From CAWDZK01 sp963807005 (GTDB lineage Bacteria; Actinomycetota; Actinomycetes; JACCUZ01): DNA of 64,000 nucleotides. Below, in pieces: positions 19,612 to 29,535 of the stretch. The stretch lies in the NCBI GenBank assembly GCA_963807005.1, contig CAWDZK010000001.1, positions 62,001 to 126,000 on the forward strand. Reading direction: 5' to 3'. The translations under genes and the position numbers were made by a program. The notes beneath the pieces are model-generated. The model was given only the letters and a program-made list of their open reading frames with translations, was not told where the DNA came from and did not search any database. Position 1 is the first letter of the stretch, and each line of letters opens with the position of its first letter.

Positions 19612-21146
19612 CAGCGCGACCCCAGCTGTTCCCGCAGGACCTTCTTGGCGATCTTGCCGGTGGCGTTGAGCGGGAACGACTCGACCCGGTGCAGGTCCTT
19701 CGGCTTCTTGTAGGACGCGAGCCGGTCGCGGCAGTGCGCCAGCACCTGCTCGTCGCTGACGGACGCGCCGTCGCGCACGGTGTACAGCGCGGTCACCCGC
19801 TGGCCCCAGTCGGGGTCGTCGACCCCGAGCACCGCGACCTCGGCCACCCCGGGAACCTCGGCGATGACGTCCTCGACCTCGCGCGGGTAGATGTTGTAGC
19901 CGCCGGAGATGATCATGTCTCCCTTGCGGTCCACGAGGTAGAGCCGTCCCGCCGGGTCGAGCCGGCCGAGGTCGCCGGTGTGCAGCCACCCGTCGACCAC
20001 GCTCTTGCCGAGGTCGTCGCGGCTCTGCGCGTTCCAGTAGCCCAGCATCACGTGGTCGCCGCGGGTCACGACCTCGCCCACCTCGCCCTGCGGTACCGGC
20101 CGGCTGTCCTCGTCGACGACCTGCAGCTCGACGCCGAGGGCAGGCCGGCCCGCCGAGGTGAGCAGCGTCGGCTCGGAGGCGAGCCCACGCTCGTGGTCGG
20201 CCGCGTCCAGGACGGTCACCGGCGGGATGGCCTCGACCAGCCCGTAGTACTGCACGAGGTTCGGCGTCAGCCGGTCGTGCGCCTGGCGCATCTGCTCGGG
20301 CGGCATCGGCGCCCCCGCGTAGCCGAGCATCCGCAGCCCGCGCATCCGGTCGCGGTCCACGTCCGGCAGGGCGAGCAGCCGCGCGACCATCGTCGGCACC
20401 ATGGCGGTGTGCGTGACCCCCCGGTTCGCCACCGCCTCGACGAACTCCTCGGGGTCCCACGTCGGCATCACCAGCTGGGTGGCGCCCGCGGAGAGGAAGG
20501 GCAGCACGAACAGGCCGCTGGTGTGGGTGATCGGCCCGGCGTGCGCGTACACGTCGCCGGGGCCGGGAGGTCCACCGATCACGTCGACGGTCATGTTGAC
20601 CAGGCTGGCCAGCCAGTTGCGGTGGGTGCGCTGCGCGCCCTTGGGGTGGCCGGTGGTGCCGCTCGAGTAGTGCAGCCCGCAGAGCGCGTCCGCGTCGACC
20701 GGGCCGAGAGGTGTCGGCTGTGCGTCCGCCAGCAGCTTCTCGTACGCGGTGCCCGGCCCGTCGCCGACGACCACCACGCGCTGCTCGCCCAGGCCGTGCC
20801 GCAGGTCCTCGGTCTGCTCGGCGAACCGCCCGTCGTAGACCAGCGCCGCCGCGCCGGAGTCGTCGGCGATCCGCGCCCAGTCGCTGGGGTGCAGCCGGTA
20901 GTTCAGCGCCACCCGCACCAGGCCGGCGGACCTGATGGCGAGGTCGGTCTCGACGTACGTCGTGCTGTTGCTCTGCAGGTCCAGCACCCGGTCGCCCGGC
21001 TGCAGACCCCCTGCGCGCAGGCCGTTGGCCAGCCTTGTCACGCGGTCACCGAGCTCGGCGAACGTCAGGGAGCGCCCGGGTCCGTCGACGGCCACCCGGT
21101 CGGCGAACCGGCGGGCCGAGCGGGCGACGACCTGCCCGACGTCCAT
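19611..21146 (-). CDS. AMP-forming acyl-CoA synthetase
   Basis: ANL-superfamily ligase of 511 aa that activates a carboxylic acid to its CoA thioester through an acyl-AMP. Motif YSSGTTGHPKG (about 165-175) is the ATP loop, LVQYYGLVEA is the A5 region, HTGDLG the hinge region, and the acylation lysine is near the end in LNATGKIAKKVLR. It overlaps its neighbours by one base on both sides. The acid it activates is not evident; chain-length prediction is not possible from these motifs. Confidence 0.88.
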
Positions 21147-23206
21147 CAGGCGCCTTCCGCGGGCGCCACGTAGGCGGCGTCCAGGATGCGCGCCCCGGTG
21201 GGCAGCGCCACGACCGGGTTGAGGTCGAGGTCGTACCCCGGCGGCCAGCCGGTCACGAGTGCCGAGACGTCGACGAGCAGCCGGACGACCGCGTCGACGT
21301 CGAGGGCCGGACGACCGCGGACGCCGTGCAGGACAGCGGCGCCGCGGAGCTCGGCGACCATCTCGCGGGCGTCGTCCTCGGTGACCGGGAGCAGCCGGAA
21401 CACCGCGTCGTCGAGCACCTCGGTGAGCACGCCTCCCGACGCGAGCGTCAGCACCTGTCCCAACGGTGTCGGAGCCACCCCGACCAGCAGCTCGGCCCCG
21501 CCGTCGACCATCTCCTCGACGAGCACCTCACCGCCGAGGGCGGCCAGCCGCTCGTAGGTCGACCCCGCGTCGGTGGGTGTCACCCCGAGGGCGACGCCGC
21601 CGGCCTCGGTCTTGTGCAGCATCCCGGGCACGACCGCCTTGAGCACGGCGCGACCGCCGACCTCGTCGACGGCGCGCGCGGCGTCCTGGGCGCCCCGCGC
21701 CACCCGGCTGTCCGGGACAGGCAGGCCGGCATCGGCGAGCATCGACTTCAGTGCGACCTCACTCGCGCCCGCCGCCGGGGCCGACGTCCCTGACGGGCCC
21801 GGGGGAGAGGCCGCGGAGCGGGCCCGGGTCTCCCACAGGCCGGCCAGCGCCCGCACCGCACGAGCCGGTGTGGGGTAGGCGGGGATCCCCGCGCTGCGCA
21901 GTGCGGACGCGGCCTTGGGCGCCAGGAAGTCCGCACCGGTGCGGGCGACGAGCACCGGCTTGCCGGTGCGGACAGCCACCCTGGCCAGCGACTCGACCAT
22001 GCGGTCGACGTCCTCGCCGGTGAGCACGCAGAAGCAGGCGACGACAGCGTCGACACCCTCGTCATCGGCGACGACGTCGAGACAGCGGTCGAACAGCGCC
22101 GGGTCGCTCATCACGGTGGCGGTGATGTCGACCGGGTTCGCGGCGGAGCCGAAGGCAGGGACGATCTCGGCGAGCGCCGCGTCGGTGGCGGGAGAGAACG
22201 ACGAGAGCTCCAGCCCGCGTTCGGCCACGGCGTCCGCGGCGAGGATGCCGGAGCCCCCGCTGGTGGTCACGACGGCGACGCGTGGCCCCTGGGGGCGCCG
22301 GGGCTGCTCGAAGGCGTCCCCGAGGTCGAGCAGCTCGTCGACGTCGCGGGCGCGAGCGATGCGCAGCTGGCGGAACACGCCGTCGACCACGGCGTCGCCG
22401 GCCGCCAGGGCCCCGGTGTGCGACGCGGCGGCCCGCGCGCCCGCTTCGGACGCACCGGCCTTCAGCAGGGCGATCGGCTTGCCGAGCCCTGCCAGCCGGC
22501 GCAGGGCGTCCCCGTCGGCCAGGGACTCCACGTAGCCCAGCAGCGCCTGGCACCCGTCCAGGCCGCCCAGCTCGATCAGCACCTCGACGGCGTCGACGTC
22601 GGCCTCGTTGCCGGTGTTGACCGCCCACCCGAGGCCCAGCCCCCGGGCCAGCGCCAGGCTGACTGCGCCGTACCCGAGCGCACCGCTCTGGCTGACGAAG
22701 CCGACGGTCGACGAGCTGGGCATCGGCACGTCGTCGGCGGAGAAGAGCGGCGAGAACGTGGACACCTGGCCGGTCGCGAAGCCCACCGTCCCGATGCAGT
22801 TCGGCCCGACGATGCGTACGCCTCCAGCAGCGCCCCGGCGGACGACCTCTGCCTGCAGGGCAGCGCCCTGGTCACCGGCCTCGGCGAACCCGGACGACAT
22901 CACGACGGCGACCGGCACCCGGGCCGCGGCGCAGTCGTCGACCGCGTCCGGGACCCGGGCCGCCGCGACCATGACGAGAGCCAGGTCCACCGGTTCGCCC
23001 GTCGTCGCGCGGGCGGCAGCGACCGACGGGTAGGCGGGCAGGCCGAGCACGGTCTCTGCCGTCGGGTTCACCGGCAGGATCCGGCCGCCGTAGCCGTAGC
23101 GCTGCAGGAAGGCCACCGGCAGTCGGCCGAGGGCGCCGGGCCGTTCGGTGGCGCCGATCACGGCGACCGAGCGGGCGTCCCAGAGCGGGCTGAGCGGACT
23201 GACCAT
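21146..23206 (-). CDS. Acetate-CoA ligase (ADP-forming) family protein
   Basis: The 686 aa join a CoA-binding domain (SVAVIGATERPGALG, near the N-terminus), a succinyl-CoA-ligase-like middle part (GFVSQSGALGYG; histidine-loop-type region), and a C-terminal ATP-grasp domain (KAVVPGMLHKTEAGGVALGV). Such proteins make or use acyl-CoA with ADP and phosphate. The gene follows promoter motif A at 23220-23260 and leads a three-gene unit with the AMP-forming ligase and the mutase. Confidence 0.85.
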   Translation of the reverse strand: MVSPLSPLWDARSVAVIGATERPGALGRLPVAFLQRYGYGGRILPVNPTAETVLGLPAYPSVAAARATTGEPVDLALVMVAAARVPDAVDDCAAARVPVAVVMSSGFAEAGDQGAALQAEVVRRGAAGGVRIVGPNCIGTVGFATGQVSTFSPLFSADDVPMPSSSTVGFVSQSGALGYGAVSLALARGLGLGWAVNTGNEADVDAVEVLIELGGLDGCQALLGYVESLADGDALRRLAGLGKPIALLKAGASEAGARAAASHTGALAAGDAVVDGVFRQLRIARARDVDELLDLGDAFEQPRRPQGPRVAVVTTSGGSGILAADAVAERGLELSSFSPATDAALAEIVPAFGSAANPVDITATVMSDPALFDRCLDVVADDEGVDAVVACFCVLTGEDVDRMVESLARVAVRTGKPVLVARTGADFLAPKAASALRSAGIPAYPTPARAVRALAGLWETRARSAASPPGPSGTSAPAAGASEVALKSMLADAGLPVPDSRVARGAQDAARAVDEVGGRAVLKAVVPGMLHKTEAGGVALGVTPTDAGSTYERLAALGGEVLVEEMVDGGAELLVGVAPTPLGQVLTLASGGVLTEVLDDAVFRLLPVTEDDAREMVAELRGAAVLHGVRGRPALDVDAVVRLLVDVSALVTGWPPGYDLDLNPVVALPTGARILDAAYVAPAEGA

Positions 23207-23219
23207 GGTGCGTCCGAAC

Positions 23220-23260
23220 TTGTCACACGTCGGTTGCGGTCGTCAACGACACGACATATG
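23220..23260 (-). promoter_or_regulatory. Shared promoter/operator motif, site A
   Basis: On the minus strand this reads TCGT-N4-TTGAC-N-ACCG. The TTGAC lies 36-40 bp before the ADP-forming synthetase start, with CAAGTT 18 bases further on as a possible -10. Over 41 bp it closely resembles site B at 37929-37969 (both TTGTCACACG ... CGACATATG on the plus strand). Sites C (28143-28163) and D (33305-33327) share the core. Confidence 0.55.
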
Positions 23261-23285
23261 CCAGACCCCCGCGCGAGTCGGCGGC

Positions 23286-24914
23286 TCAGTGACCGAAGGC
23301 CTCCTCGAGCCACCACGACGCACGGTCCCTGGTGACCTTCGCGTCGATGACGATCGGCCGGTCCCGCGGGCCGTCGACCCAGGCGCGCACCGCCGCCATG
23401 TCCTCCGGTGTCCGCACCGTCACGCCCTCGCAGCCGAAGCCCCGCCCGATGGCGGCGATGTCGGTGGCCGGGAAGGTGACGGTGTCGAGCGGGTGTCCGT
23501 CGGGGCCGAAGTGGTGCACCTCCGCGCCGTAGGCCTCGTCGTCGTAGACGGCGACGACCATCGGCAGTCCGAGCCGGACGACGGTCTCCAGCTCGGCGAC
23601 CGACATGAGCGCGCCGCCGTCACCCAGGGCGGCGACCGGGAGGCGGTCCGGCTGGGCGAGTGCGGCGCCGATCGCGGTGGCCAGGCCGAGCCCGACCGAC
23701 TGGAACGCCTGGGTGAAGCAGAAGCCGCGCTCGTCGGGCACCGACAGGAACATGCTCGGGTAGCCCATGAAGTTGCCGGAGTCGACGCCGACCACCCGCT
23801 CGGCCGGGAGCAGGCGGTCCAGCGCGAGCGTGAAGGTCCGCGGGTCGATCCGGCCGGCCCGGCTGTCGTCGTCGTACGGCACGTCGCGCCAGCCCACCTC
23901 ACGGCCGATCCGCTCGCGCAGTGCGTCGTCGCGGTACCCCGTGGCGGTGCGGTTCCCCAGCCCGGCGAGCACTGCCGCGGCGGTGGCGCCGACGTCGCCG
24001 ACGACGCCGATGTCGACCGGTCGGGCTGCGCCGAGCGCGCCCTCGTCGAGGTCGACCTGGGCGACCGTCGTACCCGGGCCGATCAGCCGGCCGTGGCGCA
24101 TGGTCCACATGTTCAGCGCGCAGCCCCAGCCGACCACGAGGTCGGCACCGGTGATCAGCTCGGCCGCGAGGGGTGACGCGAACCCGCCGGAGACGTCGAG
24201 CGACCACGGGTTGCCGTGGAAGAGACCCTTCGCCACGGCCGAGGTCGCGAGCAGGGCCCCGCTCGCCTCGGCGAGGGCCGCCAGCTCGCCCCGGGCGGCC
24301 CGGCTGCCGCGACCGGCGACGAAGACGGGCCGCCGGGCCCGGGCGAGCGCCGCGGCGAGGGCCTCGACCGCGTCGGCGTCGGGCTGCAGCGGCGCAGGAG
24401 CCACGTACGGCGGGACGGCGGCTACCTCCGGACATTCCAGCGCCTGGACGCCGAGCGGCAGGTTGAGCAGGACGGTCCGTCGCTCGACGCGCGCCCGGCG
24501 TACCGCACGGACGGCGGTCTCGACCGCCGACTCGGCGGAGCTCACTCGTTCGCTCACCGCGCCCACCGCCGCTGCGAGCCCCGGCTGGTCGACGAAGAAG
24601 TTCGACCCTCTCTGCTCCGCCTCGGCGGCGAGGACGAGCAGCGGCGTGCGGCTCTTGGCCGCCTCGGTGACGCCGGTCATCGCGTTGGTCAGCCCGCAGC
24701 CCTGGTGGACGGAGAGGGCGGTGACCTGCCCGCTGACCCGGGCGAAGGCGTCGGCCATGGTGGCCGCACCGCCCTCGTGCCGGGCCGGGACGAACCGCGC
24801 ACCTGCGGCGACGAGGGCGTTGGTGACGTGGAAGTTGCCGCTCCCCACGACACCGAACGCGTGGTCGACGCCCTCGTGCACCAGCGCCCGGCCGACGGCC
24901 TCCGCGACCTGCAT
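23286..24914 (-). CDS. Thiamine-diphosphate-dependent enzyme (acetolactate synthase / benzoylformate decarboxylase superfamily)
   Basis: The 542 aa have the three-domain ThDP plan. The catalytic glutamate is E47 in RHEGGAATMADA, the central domain contains PVFVAGRGSRAARGE, and the C-terminal ThDP-binding motif starts GDGGALMSVAELETV. The start is at MQVAEAVGRAL, 10 bp after the cyclase gene; a longer in-frame reading lacks family similarity. In this cluster it may decarboxylate a 2-oxo acid such as isatinate (2-aminophenylglyoxylate) or cleave a 2-hydroxyacyl-CoA. Both are inferences from neighbours. Confidence 0.8.
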   Translation of the reverse strand: MQVAEAVGRALVHEGVDHAFGVVGSGNFHVTNALVAAGARFVPARHEGGAATMADAFARVSGQVTALSVHQGCGLTNAMTGVTEAAKSRTPLLVLAAEAEQRGSNFFVDQPGLAAAVGAVSERVSSAESAVETAVRAVRRARVERRTVLLNLPLGVQALECPEVAAVPPYVAPAPLQPDADAVEALAAALARARRPVFVAGRGSRAARGELAALAEASGALLATSAVAKGLFHGNPWSLDVSGGFASPLAAELITGADLVVGWGCALNMWTMRHGRLIGPGTTVAQVDLDEGALGAARPVDIGVVGDVGATAAAVLAGLGNRTATGYRDDALRERIGREVGWRDVPYDDDSRAGRIDPRTFTLALDRLLPAERVVGVDSGNFMGYPSMFLSVPDERGFCFTQAFQSVGLGLATAIGAALAQPDRLPVAALGDGGALMSVAELETVVRLGLPMVVAVYDDEAYGAEVHHFGPDGHPLDTVTFPATDIAAIGRGFGCEGVTVRTPEDMAAVRAWVDGPRDRPIVIDAKVTRDRASWWLEEAFGH

Positions 24915-24924
24915 GTGCGTGTCC

Positions 24925-25698
24925 TCAGCGCTCGACAAGGGCCAGGACGCGGGTCGGGCTGCCGGACCCCCCGACGATGGGCAGCGGCCCCGCGAATACC
25001 ACGGCCCCGGTCGGCGGGAGCTGGGCGAGGTTCTGCAGCTGGGTGAGCCCGTACTTGTTCGCTCCGAGCAGGAACTGGTGGCACGGGAACGCCGGGTCGA
25101 ACGAGTGCGCGGCACCCGCGTCGGTACCGACTGTTTCGACGCCGACCCCGATGATCGCCGCCTCCTCCGCCAGCCATCGCGCGCACTCGACCGAGATCCC
25201 GGGCGTGTGCGGCCCGGTCTCGTCGGCGTTGAGGAACTCGGCCTGGTCGTGGGAGCGCGCGTCCCAGCCGGTGCGCAGCAGCAGCCACCCGCCGTCGGGC
25301 AGCGAGCCGTGCCTCGACTCCCAGCGGGTGATGTCGTCCATCTCGAGGACCCAGTCCGGGTCGACCGCGGCCTGCTCGGAGAAGTCGAGGACCGCCGCCG
25401 GGGCGACCAGTCGCCGGGCCGGGATCTGCGACACGTCGTCCTTGTCCTGGCCGGTCACCCAGTGGATCGGGGCGTCGAGGTGGGTGCCGGTGTGCTCACC
25501 GGTCCGGAAGTTGTTCCAGTACCAGCCCGGGCCGCGGTCGTCGTACCGGCTGATCTGCTCGAGCTGGAACGTGGCGGTCTGGCCGAACTCCTCGGGCAGC
25601 ATGAGGATCGGCGTGGTGTCGGACAGCGGCGCGCTGAGGTCGACGACCTCCACCTGGCCGGTGGTGATGGCGACGACCAGGTCGGACAGCACGGACAT
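24925..25698 (-). CDS. Cyclase-family metal hydrolase (isatin hydrolase / kynurenine formamidase-like)
   Basis: The 257 aa have the family metal motif HTGTHLDAPIH (H69, H73, D75, H79). WYWNN at 59-63 precedes it, and NADETGPHTPG and the C-terminal AGPLPIVGGSGSP are also present. Members open cyclic amides or formamides: isatin to isatinate, or N-formylkynurenine to kynurenine. Twenty-one bp separate it from the monooxygenase/reductase gene and 10 bp from the ThDP gene, so they form one operon. The WNN-type pattern resembles isatin hydrolases most in my memory, but this needs alignment. Confidence 0.8.
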   Translation of the reverse strand: MSVLSDLVVAITTGQVEVVDLSAPLSDTTPILMLPEEFGQTATFQLEQISRYDDRGPGWYWNNFRTGEHTGTHLDAPIHWVTGQDKDDVSQIPARRLVAPAAVLDFSEQAAVDPDWVLEMDDITRWESRHGSLPDGGWLLLRTGWDARSHDQAEFLNADETGPHTPGISVECARWLAEEAAIIGVGVETVGTDAGAAHSFDPAFPCHQFLLGANKYGLTQLQNLAQLPPTGAVVFAGPLPIVGGSGSPTRVLALVER

Positions 25699-25719
25699 GG
25701 GATCTCCTCGTGGGCGTGG

Positions 25720-28104
25720 TCAGGTCGACGGTTGCCAGCGTTGGTGCCGGGTGCCCTGCTCGCCCTCGCGGATGAGCTGCAGCCGTGGCCGCGGGCCGTC
25801 GGTGCGCCCGGCCAGCGGCCGTCGGCTGCCGGCCTTCCACGGGTCGGGCCACTCCGCGGCCGGTCCCCGGTACTCCTGCTCCGCGCCTGCGTGCAGGGTC
25901 CAGTTCGGGTCGTAGAGGTGCGCCCGCCCGACGGCGCACAGGTCCGCCCGGCCGGCGAGGACGATGGAGTTGACGTCGTCGTAGGAGGAGATGACGCCGA
26001 CCGCGATGGTGGGGATGCCGACCTGGTTGCGGATCCGGTCCGCGTACGGCGTCTGGTAGCTGCGTCCGAACGCCGGGCGCTCCGCCGGGGTGACCTGCCC
26101 GGTCGAGACGTCGAGCGCGTCGGCGCCGTGGTCCCGGAGCATGCGGGCGATCTCGACCGCCTCCTCGGCGTCGACGCCGCCCTCGACCCAGTCGGTCGCG
26201 GAGATGCGCAGGGTGATCGGCTTGTCCTCCGGCCAGACCGCCCGGACGGCGTCGAACACCTCGAGCGGGTAGCGCATCCGGTTGGCCAGCGACCCGCCGT
26301 ACCCGTCGGTCCGCTGGTTGGTCACCGGCGAGATGAAGCTCGAGAGCAGGTAGCCGTGGGCGCAGTGCAGCTCGAGCAGGTCGAACCCCGCGCGCACGCC
26401 CATCTCGGCGGAGCGGACGAACTGGTCGCGGATCTCGGCCATCTCCTCGACGGTGAGCTCCTTCGGCACCTGGTTGACGCCCGGCGCGTACGGAAGGGGG
26501 GACGGCGCGACCACGGGCCAGTTCCCGTCCGGCAGCGGCTCGTCGATGCCCTGCCACATCAGCCGGGTCGAGCCCTTGCGACCCGAGTGCCCGAGCTGCA
26601 GCCCGATCTTCGCGGTGGTGAAGCCGTGCACGAAGTCGACGATGCGCGTGTACGCGGCCTGGTGCTCGGGCGCGTAGAGACCGGTGCACCCGGGCGAGAT
26701 CCGGCCCGGTGCCGAGACGCAGACCATCTCGGTCATGACGAGCCCGGCGCCGCCGAGCGCCTTGCCGCCCAGGTGGGTGAGGTGGAAGTCGTTGGCCAGC
26801 CCGTCGACCGCCACGTACATGTCCATCGGGGACACGACGATGCGGTTCTTCAGCTCCAGCCCGCGGAGCCGGAAGGGCTGGAACATCGGCGGGCGGACGT
26901 CGCTCGGGTCGGCCGACATGCCGCGCCGTGCTTCGTGGTCGGCGAACCATGCGTCGATCCGGGCCACGAACTCCGGGTCGCGCAGCCGCAGGTTGTCGTA
27001 GGTGACCCGACGGCTGCGAGTCATGATGTTGAACGCGAACTGCTCCGGCTCCTGGTGGACGTACTGCCCCAGGTTCTCGAACCACTCCAGGCTCGCCTGG
27101 GCGGCGCGCTGGGTGGACAGGACGACCGGTCGCCGCTCGGTCTCGTACGCGTCCAGCGCGGTGTCGACATCGGTGTGCTCGTGCAGACAGGCCGCCAGCG
27201 CGAGCGCGTCCTCCATCGCCAGCTTGGTGCCCGACCCGATCGAGAAGTGCGCGGTGTGGGCGGCGTCCCCCAGCAGAACGACATTGCCGTGCCGCCACGT
27301 CTCGTTGCGGATGGTCGAGAAGCTCAGCCACTTCGAGTTGTTGGCCATGACCTGGTGGCCGTCGAGGATGTCGGCGAACAGCTCGCGGACCCTCGCTATC
27401 GACGCCATGTCGCTCTGCCCGGGCGGCAGGTCCCGGGCGGCGAGCTCACCGAAGCCGGCCCGGTTCCACACGTCGTCGTGCATCTCGACGATGAACGTCG
27501 AGCCGGTCTCGTCGTAGGGATAGCCGTGGATCTGCATCACGCCGTGCGGCGTCTCGAGCACGTAGAACTTGAAGGCCTCGAAGACGCGGTCGGTGCCCAG
27601 CCACATGTACTTGCAGCGCCGCGTCTCCAGCTGTGGGTGGAAGGTGTCGGCGTGCTTGGACCGGGTCGCCGAGTTGAGCCCGTCGCTGGCAATGACCAGG
27701 TCGTGGGTGCGGGACAGCTCGTCCGCGGCCGGCGCCTCGGTGCGGAAGTGCAGCCGCACGCCGAGCTCACGGCAGCGTTCCTGGAGGATCTCGAGCAGTC
27801 GCCGCCTGCTCATGGCCGCGAACCCGTGCCCGCCGCTGGTGATGACGGTGTCCTTGTAGTGCACGTCGATGTCGTCCCAGCGGGCGAACTCGCGCTCCAT
27901 CTGCCGGTAGACCGCGACGTCGGCGTGCTCGATGCCGCCCAGCGTCTCGTCGGAGAACACCACGCCGAAGCCGAACGTGTCGTCCGGCGCGTTGCGCTCC
28001 CAGACGGTGATCTCGTGGGTCGGGTCGAGCTGCATCGCCAGCGCGGCGAAGTAGAGACCCCCGGGGCCACCCCCGATGATCGCTATCCGCACCGCGCCTC
28101 CCAT
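25720..28104 (-). CDS. Bifunctional 2-aminobenzoyl-CoA (or salicylyl-CoA) monooxygenase/reductase
   Basis: The 794 aa fuse two flavoenzymes. The N-terminal half is a class A FAD monooxygenase (GGGPGG at 11-16; GDAAHTAHFSIGSG as the second FAD motif). From about 410 there is an old-yellow-enzyme barrel (FRLRGLELKNRIVVSPM, ELHCAHGYLLSSF, NQRTDGYGGS). This architecture is that of the Azoarcus 2-aminobenzoyl-CoA monooxygenase/reductase, which hydroxylates and then reduces the ring. Database names often read salicylyl-CoA 5-hydroxylase. GTG at 28092 after GGGAGG is an alternative start. Promoter motif C lies upstream. Confidence 0.88.
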   Translation of the reverse strand: MGGAVRIAIIGGGPGGLYFAALAMQLDPTHEITVWERNAPDDTFGFGVVFSDETLGGIEHADVAVYRQMEREFARWDDIDVHYKDTVITSGGHGFAAMSRRRLLEILQERCRELGVRLHFRTEAPAADELSRTHDLVIASDGLNSATRSKHADTFHPQLETRRCKYMWLGTDRVFEAFKFYVLETPHGVMQIHGYPYDETGSTFIVEMHDDVWNRAGFGELAARDLPPGQSDMASIARVRELFADILDGHQVMANNSKWLSFSTIRNETWRHGNVVLLGDAAHTAHFSIGSGTKLAMEDALALAACLHEHTDVDTALDAYETERRPVVLSTQRAAQASLEWFENLGQYVHQEPEQFAFNIMTRSRRVTYDNLRLRDPEFVARIDAWFADHEARRGMSADPSDVRPPMFQPFRLRGLELKNRIVVSPMDMYVAVDGLANDFHLTHLGGKALGGAGLVMTEMVCVSAPGRISPGCTGLYAPEHQAAYTRIVDFVHGFTTAKIGLQLGHSGRKGSTRLMWQGIDEPLPDGNWPVVAPSPLPYAPGVNQVPKELTVEEMAEIRDQFVRSAEMGVRAGFDLLELHCAHGYLLSSFISPVTNQRTDGYGGSLANRMRYPLEVFDAVRAVWPEDKPITLRISATDWVEGGVDAEEAVEIARMLRDHGADALDVSTGQVTPAERPAFGRSYQTPYADRIRNQVGIPTIAVGVISSYDDVNSIVLAGRADLCAVGRAHLYDPNWTLHAGAEQEYRGPAAEWPDPWKAGSRRPLAGRTDGPRPRLQLIREGEQGTRHQRWQPST

Positions 28105-28142
28105 TGTCCGCCGGCCCCTGGTGAGGCTATGTTGCAATCCGA

Positions 28143-28163
28143 ACGACCGTCAACACAACGATA
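28143..28163 (-). promoter_or_regulatory. Shared promoter/operator motif, site C
   Basis: On the minus strand TCGT-N4-TTGAC-N-GTCG, with TTGACG 45 bp before the monooxygenase/reductase start and TAGCCT (28124-28129) 18 bases downstream as -10. It also lies about 20 bp before the divergent SDR gene, whose ATG at 28175 has no ribosome site and may be leaderless. Confidence 0.55.
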
Positions 28164-28174
28164 GGACTAATCCG

Positions 28175-28958
28175 ATGGCCGGACGAGCGGCGAGATTTCC
28201 CGGCCGGACAGCCGTCGTGACGGGCGGCGCGGGCGGTCTGGGCCGCGCCGTCTGCGAGGGTTTCGCCGCCGAGGAGGCAGCCGTCGCGGTGGTCGACGTC
28301 TCCGCCGACGCCGTGGGGGAGACGGTCGCCGGGCTGCGCGCGGCCGGCGCCACGGCCGAGGGCTACGTCGTGGACGTCGCTGACCGAGCGGCAGTGACCC
28401 AGCTGATGGCCACCGTGCACGCCGACCTCGGCGGCCCGCACGTGCTGGTGAACCTGGCCGGTGGGTCGCTCGGCACTCCCCGTGACCTCGAGGACATCGA
28501 GCCCGAGCACGTCGACGTCGTCCTCGACGTCAACGTGAAGGGGACCTTCTACTGCTGCCAGGCCGCCGTGCCGCACATGGTCGGGGCCGGCGGTGGATCG
28601 ATCGTCAACACCTCGTCCATCGGCGGCCGGCAGCCCTCACCGGTGACAGGGGTGCCGTACGCCGCCGCCAAGGCGGCGGTGGTCGGGCTCACCAAGCGGC
28701 TGGCTCGGGAGGTCGGGGGGCGGGGAGTGCGGGTGAACGCCGTGGCGCCGGGGCTGTTCCTCACCGGACGGCTGCAGGGGATGTTCGACGCCATGACCGA
28801 CGACGAGCGCCGAGAGGTGCTGGACGCGATCCCGCTGCGACCGGATGCCCGAGCTGCGCGAGGCCGTCGACCCGGTGCTGTTCCTCGCCAGCGACGAGTC
28901 GTCCTACATCACCGGCGCCGTGCTCGACGTCAACGGTGGCCGCTTCATGCCGCTGTGA
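28175..28958 (+). pseudogene. Short-chain dehydrogenase/reductase, frameshifted near the C-terminus
   Basis: Rossmann-fold NAD(P)-dependent oxidoreductase. Cofactor motif TGGAGGLG is near residues 16-23, NLAGG in the middle, the catalytic serine is in NTSSIGG, and YAAAK supplies Tyr and Lys. After AIPLR the frame breaks. The expected ending (MPELREAVDPVLFLASDESS ... VNGGRFMPL) is present in the next frame and stops at 28958. Deleting the a at 28840 restores IPLRRMPEL. As written the frame runs to 28987 with an unrelated tail. Likely role: a dehydrogenase step in the ring-degradation pathway. Confidence 0.75.
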
Positions 28959-28999
28959 TGGTCACCCGTCGCGCAGCCACGGCGTGAAGCAGACGCCCA

Positions 29000-29386
29000 T
29001 CAGAAGGCGTCGCCGGTGCGCCACGACATCTCTTGCAGGACCAGGGTGTTGCCGTCCGGGTCCTCGAGCCCGGCGTACCGCACCCCGCCGCCGACGTCCT
29101 GGACGGGGCCGACCTCGATGCCGCGCTCGATCAGCTCGGCCCGGGCCCGCTCGATGTCGGCCACGACCAGGTGCAGCGCCCGGACCGACCCGGGCGGCGC
29201 CTCGTACGCATGGAGGCCGGTACCCAGGCCGATGGAGCAGGCCGACCCCGGCGGTGTCAGCTGCACCACCCGGACGCCGTCGGCGGGGCTCACGTCGACG
29301 TCGACGACGAAACCCAGCTGCTCGGCGTAGAAGGCCTTGGCCCGGTCGACGTCGGTGACCGGGATCGGGACGAGCTCGAGCTTCAT
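29000..29386 (-). CDS. VOC family (glyoxalase-like) protein
   Basis: The 128 aa, starting MKLELVPIPVTDVDRAKAFY, form two beta-alpha-beta-beta-beta modules. Typical pieces are FYAEQLGF and the C-terminal YAGLEDPDGNTLVLQE with a metal-binding glutamate. It could be a dioxygenase-like or lyase-like metal protein, or an antibiotic-binding protein; the neighbours do not decide. The short stretch between it and the HNH gene (29387-29535) shows nothing else. Confidence 0.8.
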   Translation of the reverse strand: MKLELVPIPVTDVDRAKAFYAEQLGFVVDVDVSPADGVRVVQLTPPGSACSIGLGTGLHAYEAPPGSVRALHLVVADIERARAELIERGIEVGPVQDVGGGVRYAGLEDPDGNTLVLQEMSWRTGDAF

Positions 29387-29535
29387 CTCCACGAGGACTC
29401 CTCTGCGCTGGGGCGGGCCGGCGCCGGCACGGTCGGCGCGCCGGTGACCTTCGACCGGACGCGCCCGCAGCCTCCCATGCCCTGGGCGCGGCCGCCGTGA
29501 CACAACCCGACGTCTCGGCGCTGGCGACCGCCCAG

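Noticed and set aside
23767..28164. A 1465-codon open frame on the plus strand opposite the catabolic operon
   Set aside because: It lies antisense to four well-supported genes with clear motifs, and its translation has no domain and a composition typical of the complement of high-GC coding DNA.
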